Shown piece after piece: positions 58,301-64,000 of a stretch of DNA of 64,000 nt (its first letter is position 1; the number at the start of each line of letters is the position of its first letter). The stretch is from assembly GCA_037783545.1 (NCBI GenBank), contig JBBELK010000517.1, forward strand, positions 682,001 through 746,000, written 5' to 3'. Under the pieces are notes generated by a model that saw nothing but the letters and a program-made list of their open reading frames with translations, made no database searches and was not told the origin of the DNA. Source of the stretch: Henricia sp. BOLD:AAB3569 (lineage: Eukaryota > Echinodermata > Asteroidea > Spinulosida > Echinasteridae). The position numbers were made by a program, and so were the translations under genes.

Positions 58301-61300
58301 ATTCTGTAAGGACCGTACCTGTCGGCGCCGATGACCCTGGTCGTGGAAAAAAAGAAAGTCCTGAAATCTGCCAAAATGAGTTGGGGATATGCTAAATTTT
58401 CATTTAGGATCATTTCTAAGGCATTTTCGGAAGAGTCAATTTTTTGTAAATTCTGTAAGGACCGTACCTGTCGGCGCCGATGACCCCGGTCCTGGAAAAA
58501 AAGAAAGTCCTGAAATCTGCCAAAATTAGTTGGGGATATGCTAAATTATCATTTAGGATCATTTCTAAGGCATTTTCGGAAGAGTCAATTTTTTGTAAAT
58601 TTTGAAAGGACCGTACCTGTCGGCGCCGATGACCGAGGTCCTGGAAAAACAGAAAGTCCTGAAATCTGCCAAAATGAGTTGGGGATATGCTAAATTTTCA
58701 TTTAGGATCATTTCTAAGGCATTTTCGGAAGAGTCAATTTTTTGTAAATTTTGTAAGGACCGTACCTGTCGGCGCCGATGACCCCGGTCCTGGAAAAAAA
58801 GAAAGTCCTGAAATCTGCCAAAATGAGTTGGGGATATGCTAAATTTTCATTTAGGATCATTTCTAAGGCATTTTCGGAAGAGTCAATTTTTTGTAAATTT
58901 TGTAAGGACCGTACCTGTCGGCGCCGATGACCCCGGTTCTGGAAAAAAAGAAAGTCCTGAAATCTGCCAAAATGAGTTGGGGATATGCTAAATTTTCATT
59001 TAGGATCATTTCTAAGGCATTTTTGGAAGAGTCAATTTTTTGTAAATTCTGTAAGGACCGTACCTCTCGGCGCCGATGACCCCGGTCCTGGAAAAAAAGA
59101 AAGTCCTGAAATCTGCCAAAATGAGTTGGGGATATGCTAAATTTTCATTTAGGATCATTTCTAAGGCTTTTTCGGAAGAGTCAATTTTTTGTAAATTCTG
59201 TAAGGACCGTACCTGTCGGCACCGATGACCCCGGTCGTGGAAAAAAAGAAAGTCCTGAAATCTGCCAAAATGAGTTGGGGATATGCTAAATTTTCATTTA
59301 GGATCATTTCTATGGCATTTTCGGAAGAGTCAATTTTTTGTCAATTTTGTAAGGACCGTACCTGTCGGCGCCGATGACCCCGGTTCTGGAAAAAAAGAAA
59401 GTCCTGAAATCTGCCAAAATGAGTTGGGGCTATGCTAAATTTTCATTTAGGATCATTTCTAAGGCATTTTTGGAAGAGTCAATTTTTTGTAAATTCTGTA
59501 AGGACCGTACCTGTCGGTGCCGATGACCCCGGTCCTGGAAAAAAAGAAAGTCCTGAAATCTGCCAAAATGAGTTGGGGATATGCTAAATTTTCATTTAGG
59601 ATCATTTCTAAGGCATTTTCGGAAGAGTCAATTTTTTGTAAATTTTGTAAGGACCGTACCTGTCGGCGCCGATGACCCCGGTCCCGGAAAAAAAGAAAGT
59701 CCTGAAATCTGCCAAAATGAGTTGGGGATATGCTAAATTTTCATTTAGGATCATTTCTAAGGCATTTTCGGAAGAGTCAATTTTTTGTAAATTCTGTAAG
59801 GACCGGACCTGTCGGCGCCGATGACCCCGGTCCTGGAAAAAAAGAAAGTCCTGAAATCTGCCAAAATGAGTTGGGGATATGCTAAATTTTCATTTAGGAT
59901 CATTTCTAAGGCATTTTCGGAAGAGTCAATTTTTTGTAAATTTTGTAAGGACCGTACCTGTCGGCGCCGATGACCCCGGTTCTGGAAAAAAAGAAAGTCC
60001 TGAAATCTGCCAAAATGAGTTGGGGATATGCTAAATTTTCATTTAGGATCATTTCTAAGGCATTTTTGGAAGAGTCAATTTTTTGTAAATTCTGTAAGGA
60101 CCGTACCTCTCGGCGCCGATGACCCCGGTCCTGGAAAAAAAGAAAGTCCTGAAATCTGCCAAAATGAGTTGGGGATATGCTAAATTTTCATTTAGGATCA
60201 TTTCTAAGGCTTTTTCGGAAGAGTCAATTTTTTGTAAATTCTGTAAGGACCGTACCTGTCGGCACCGATGACCCCGGTCGTGGAAAAAAAGAAAGTCCTG
60301 AAATCTGCCAAAATGAGTTGGGGATATGCTAAATTTTCATTTAGGATCATTTCTATGGCATTTTCGGAAGAGTCAATTTTTTGTCAATTTTGTAAGGACC
60401 GTACCTGTCGGCGCCGATGACCCCGGTTCTGGAAAAAAAGAAAGTCCTGAAATCTGCCAAAATGAGTTGGGGCTATGCTAAATTTTCATTTAGGATCATT
60501 TCTAAGGCATTTTTGGAAGAGTCAATTTTTTGTAAATTCTGTAAGGACCGTACCTGTCGGTGCCGATGACCCCGGTCCTGGAAAAAAAGAAAGTCCTGAA
60601 ATCTGCCAAAATGAGTTGGGGATATGCTAAATTTTCATTTAGGATCATTTCTAAGGCATTTTCGGAAGAGTCAATTTTTTGTAAATTTTGTAAGGACCGT
60701 ACCTGTCGGCGCCGATGACCCCGGTCCCGGAAAAAAAGAAAGTCCTGAAATCTGCCAAAATGAGTTGGGGATATGCTAAATTTTCATTTAGGATCATTTC
60801 TAAGGCATTTTCGGAAGAGTCAATTTTTTGTAAATTCTGTAAGGACCGTACCTGTCGGCGCCGATGACCCCGGTCCTGGAAAAACAGAAAGTCCTGAAAT
60901 CTGCCAAAATGAGTTGGGGATATGCTAAATTTTCATTTAGGATCATTTCTAAGGCATTTTCGGAAGAGTCAATTTTTTGTAAATTTTGTAAGGACCGTAC
61001 CTGTCGGCGCCGATGACCCCGGTCCTGGAAAAAAAGAAAGTCCTGAAATCTGCCAAAATGAGTTGGGGATATGCTAAATTTTCATTTAGGATCATTTCTA
61101 AGGCATTTTCGGAAGAGTCAATTTTTTGTAAATTTTGTAAGGACCGTACCTGTCGGCGCCGATGACCCCGGTTCTGGAAAAAAAGAAAGTCCTGAAATCT
61201 GCCAAAATGAGTTGGGGATATGCTAAATTTTCATTTAGGATCATTTCTAAGGCATTTTTGGAAGAGTCAATTTTTTGTAAATTCTGTAAGGACCGTACCT

Positions 61301-61900
61301 CTCGGCGCCGATGACCCCGGTCCTGGAAAAAAAGAAAGTCCTGAAATCTGCCAAAATGAGTCGGGGATATGCTAAATTTTCATTTAGGATCATTTCTAAG
61401 GCTTTTTCGGAAGAGTCAATTTTTTGTAAATTCTGTAAGGACCGTACCTGTCGGCACCGATGACCCCGGTCGTGGAAAAAAAGAAAGTCCTGAAATCTGC
61501 CAAAATGAGTTGGGGATATGCTAAATTTTCATTTAGGATCATTTCTATGGCATTTTCGGAAGAGTCAATTTTTTGTCAATTTTGTAAGGACCGTACCTGT
61601 CGGCGCCGATGACCCCGGTTCTGGAAAAAAAGAAAGTCCTGAAATCTGCCAAAATGAGTTGGGGCTATGCTAAATTTTCATTTAGGATCATTTCTAAGGC
61701 ATTTTTGGAAGAGTCAATTTTTTGTAAATTCTGTAAGGACCGTACCTGTCGGTGCCGATGACCCCGGTCCTGGAAAAAAAGAAAGTCCTGAAATCTGCCA
61801 AAATGAGTTGGGGATATGCTAAATTTTCATTTAGGATCATTTCTAAGGCATTTTCGGAAGAGTCAATTTTTTGTAAATTTTGTAAGGACCGTACCTGTCG
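55400..61900. repeat. Satellite sub-block with 8-, 13-, 7- and 8-monomer spacings
   Basis: GGCACCG markers at 56091, 57283, 59220, 60263 and 61455 are spaced 1192, 1937, 1043 and 1192 (8, 13, 7, 8 monomers). A CTAAATTATCATTT variant also recurs here and nowhere else, and GGGGCTATGC recurs often. Confidence 0.8.
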
Positions 61901-62407
61901 GCGCCGATGACCCCGGTCCCGGAAAAAAAGAAAGTCCTGAAATCTGCCAAAATGAGTTGGGGATATGCTAAATTTTCATTTAGGATCATTTCTAAGGCAT
62001 TTTCGGAAGAGTCAATTTTTTGTAAATTCTGTAAGGACCGTACCTGTCGGCGCCGATGACCCCGGTCCCGGAAAAAAAGAAAGTCCTGAAATCTGCCAAA
62101 ATGAGTTGGGGATATGCTCAATTTTCATTTAGGATCATTTCTAAGGCATTTTCGGAAGAGTCAATTTTTTGTAAATTTTGTAAAGACCGTACCTGTCGGC
62201 GCCGATGACCCCGGTTCTGGAAAAAAAGAAAGTCCTGAAATCTGCCAAAATGAGTTGGGGATATGCTAAATTTTCATTTAGGATCATTTCCTAAGGCATT
62301 TTCGGAAGAGTCAATTTTTTGTAAATTCTGTAAGGACCGTACCTGTCGGCGCCGATGACCCCGGTCCTGGAAAAAAAGAAAGTCCTGAAATCTGCCAAAA
62401 TGAGTTG

Positions 62408-64000
62408 TAGTCCATGGGCCAGAGGCCAAAATTTCACTTATTGGTACCACCTGAGGTGGCAAAATCTAAATGCATTTTGTTGAAAGGTCTATGTCTAGGG
62501 ATGATAAATTGATGTGATAGCAATCCCAGGGTGGCAGCTTAGTGGTAGAAAATGCCCACTTTTTAAGCCTAGTCAGAATGAAGCTTCTTCATAAATCCTT
62601 AGCACTTGGGTTAGGATATGGTTGAACAATTCGCAATTACACCATTATGCTTTGTTGTATGATGATGAAACTTGGTCAAATTGTTGTTTAGCTATAGCTT
62701 TTAAAAATGACGTCACGTAAAAATATATTCTTTCTCTAGAGGGCGCTGTTCATAGACGTATATAATGTTATCATATATTACACAATTTTGTTTAGATGCT
62801 AAACAGTATTTTAAACATTAATCTTTTGTTCGTGTCCCCTGTGAAACAAACCAAACTTAATTAATAGTTTAAAAGTGTTGGTTTAGGTATGTTTTAACTA
62901 TTTAGACGGTAACATTTAAAAAAATTGCCAGTATAGCACCTGTCTGAGTAACAGTATTGTCTATACATCATACATGTACATTGTAGTATTTATATTAGCG
63001 TCATGTGTACATGTATGTTGTTATCACCTATGTCTCAAATGTGCTTCCAAAGACATCACAAATTAAGTAACCATACTCCACGTGATGATGAAATTCACAT
63101 GACAAATTTATTGCCATGGCAACTATAAGAGGGCGCTATACTTGGATGATTATTTTGTACATTTATATGACACTAAATAAGAGCAACTTGTATGATCGTA
63201 CAATATCCTGTGCATATAAATAGTTACAAATAACCTGCTCTTCAGTGGTGCATCTTGCCAGCTGCATTGTATATGAAAAGTGACGGCTACAATGTAGGGT
63301 TACTATTAAAAACAGATAGAAAGTTGGCAACAGCCAATTCATTTAGCTGCAGAGTTAACTTCATTGTGTTAGGGAACAGCGTGAGTCGATGGCAACCTCA
63401 ATCTGCCCGATAATTCCGAGTGCCTATCACGGGAGATACCAGAATCTTCAGGTTACACTGTTCTCAGATCCGAGATACCTCCGGTATCTCAAAACCGACT
63501 TGACCATTCTTGTCCTTTACACACGGAGTAACCAACTCCATAACCCAACAAAATATTTGGAAAATCCATCTCCACCAAATACACTTGAATAACGGAAATC
63601 TCCATTTAACTTTGGTGGAACACGTCACCGATCCTATAAACTCGGAAAGAAAAAATACCAATTCGTTGTCAAAAATAATCCAAAACATACAATTAATCGG
63701 GATAGCCCATAAAACAAAAATCAGGTAATTTACCAAAAACCCACACTCAAGGGTAACTATTGAAATTACCAAAACAAAAACTATACCTCAAAAATAGCTA
63801 TCCCACTCAACAGATTCTTAAATTTAACGTGTACGAATGACACAAAATCCCAAAAATATAAACTGTAGAAATAAAAAATAAACAAAATAACACAACACAT
63901 CGGTAAAACTCCAACTATAAAGGACTACAACACATTGCAATTAACTCGATTTTGATTGCAAATACCCGAAAAAGGTCCTTTTCCACAAAATAGAAACACA
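62408..64000. other. AT-rich unique flank, no supported gene
   Basis: The sequence changes abruptly from satellite to unrelated DNA at ATGAGTTG/TAGTCC. Two AGAGGGCGCT motifs (62737 and 63128) and several TACATGTACA palindromes are present. From about 63500 the plus strand is strongly A and C rich. The minus-strand frame at 63464-63772 (102 codons) has no recognisable character. Confidence 0.6.

Larger units (their letters stand above)
29531..62407. repeat. 149 bp satellite array, about 218 head-to-tail copies
   Basis: Uninterrupted tandem repeat apart from one transposon (48405-48801). The monomer contains GTCGGCGCCGATGACCCCGG, an A7 tract (GGAAAAAAAGAAAGTCC), GCCAAAATGAGTTGGGGATA and TTTTCGGAAGAGTCAATTTT. 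All copies are in the same orientation. Variants are few and recurrent: GTCCCGG, GTCCTGG, GTTCTGG, GTTCCGG and GTCGTGG before the A run; GATGATCCC; GGACCGGACC; GGCACCG; GGGGCTATGC; a 2-base-shorter AGTAAAATTTTG form. Their order repeats in blocks, giving higher-order repeats. The first monomer is diverged, and the last stops abruptly in ATGAGTTG. Confidence 0.97.

Noticed and set aside
31060-62121. Many 80-141 residue ORFs in the satellite, often starting MSISPTNFGRFQDF
   Set aside because: The 149 bp period is not a multiple of three, so each ORF simply reads two or so monomers in successive frames until a stop. The copies are identical because the DNA is tandem, not because a protein is conserved.
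29531-62407. CENP-B box in the monomer
   Set aside because: TTTCGGAAGAGTCAATT matches the TTCG and two later positions of the consensus but lacks the CGGG end. Too partial to call.
29531-62407. CRISPR array
   Set aside because: The repeat is a 149 bp head-to-tail satellite with no unique spacers, in animal DNA.
63236-63262. Nine-codon minus-strand microexon (LARCTTEEQ) with splice-like borders
   Set aside because: Too short to support, not a heptad multiple, and the gene model already has a start codon at 29249.
63464-63772. 102-residue minus-strand ORF rich in hydrophobic residues
   Set aside because: The hydrophobic look follows from the A/C-skewed plus strand; no start context or family pattern.

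Overview
This is eukaryotic DNA, almost certainly from an animal. It has spliced genes with short exons and long AT-rich introns, tRNA-derived SINEs, many short inverted-repeat transposons and a large satellite. The repeat style suggests a marine deuterostome invertebrate (lancelet, acorn worm or echinoderm), but no marker in the window settles this.

Layout. (1) 1-5.9 kb: mostly intergenic, with one plausible plus-strand exon (2185-2312, resembling the end of a fibronectin type III domain) and several nested inverted repeats. (2) 5.9-29.25 kb: one minus-strand gene that I assembled from splice sites and reading phase: 18 coding exons, 3108 coding bases including the stop, 1035 residues, almost entirely coiled coil. 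All 17 introns keep the frame, and 11 of the first 12 exons are exact multiples of 21 bases (7 residues, one heptad). Its introns are full of mobile elements: tRNA-type SINEs, TTAA- and TA-flanked MITEs, a hAT-like element with a 36-base G tract, foldback elements, a three-layer transposon nest, and a 2.7 kb element with very long inverted arms. (3) 29.25-29.53 kb: a compact probable promoter with a perfect CRE, a YY1-like site and an E-box, and a weak candidate first exon pointing the other way. (4) 29.53-62.41 kb: an uninterrupted head-to-tail satellite, monomer 149 bp, about 218 copies, organised into several local higher-order repeats (3-, 4-, 5-, 8-, 9-, 14- and 16-mers). One 397 bp inverted-repeat transposon is inserted in it with a perfect 4 bp target duplication. 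(5) 62.41-64.0 kb: AT-rich unique sequence with no gene that I can support.

The most noteworthy items are the higher-order satellite placed about 280 bp upstream of a predicted start codon, the heptad-quantised exon structure of the coiled-coil gene, and the large foldback element. The many short ORFs inside the satellite are frame accidents of a 149 bp period and are not annotated as genes.
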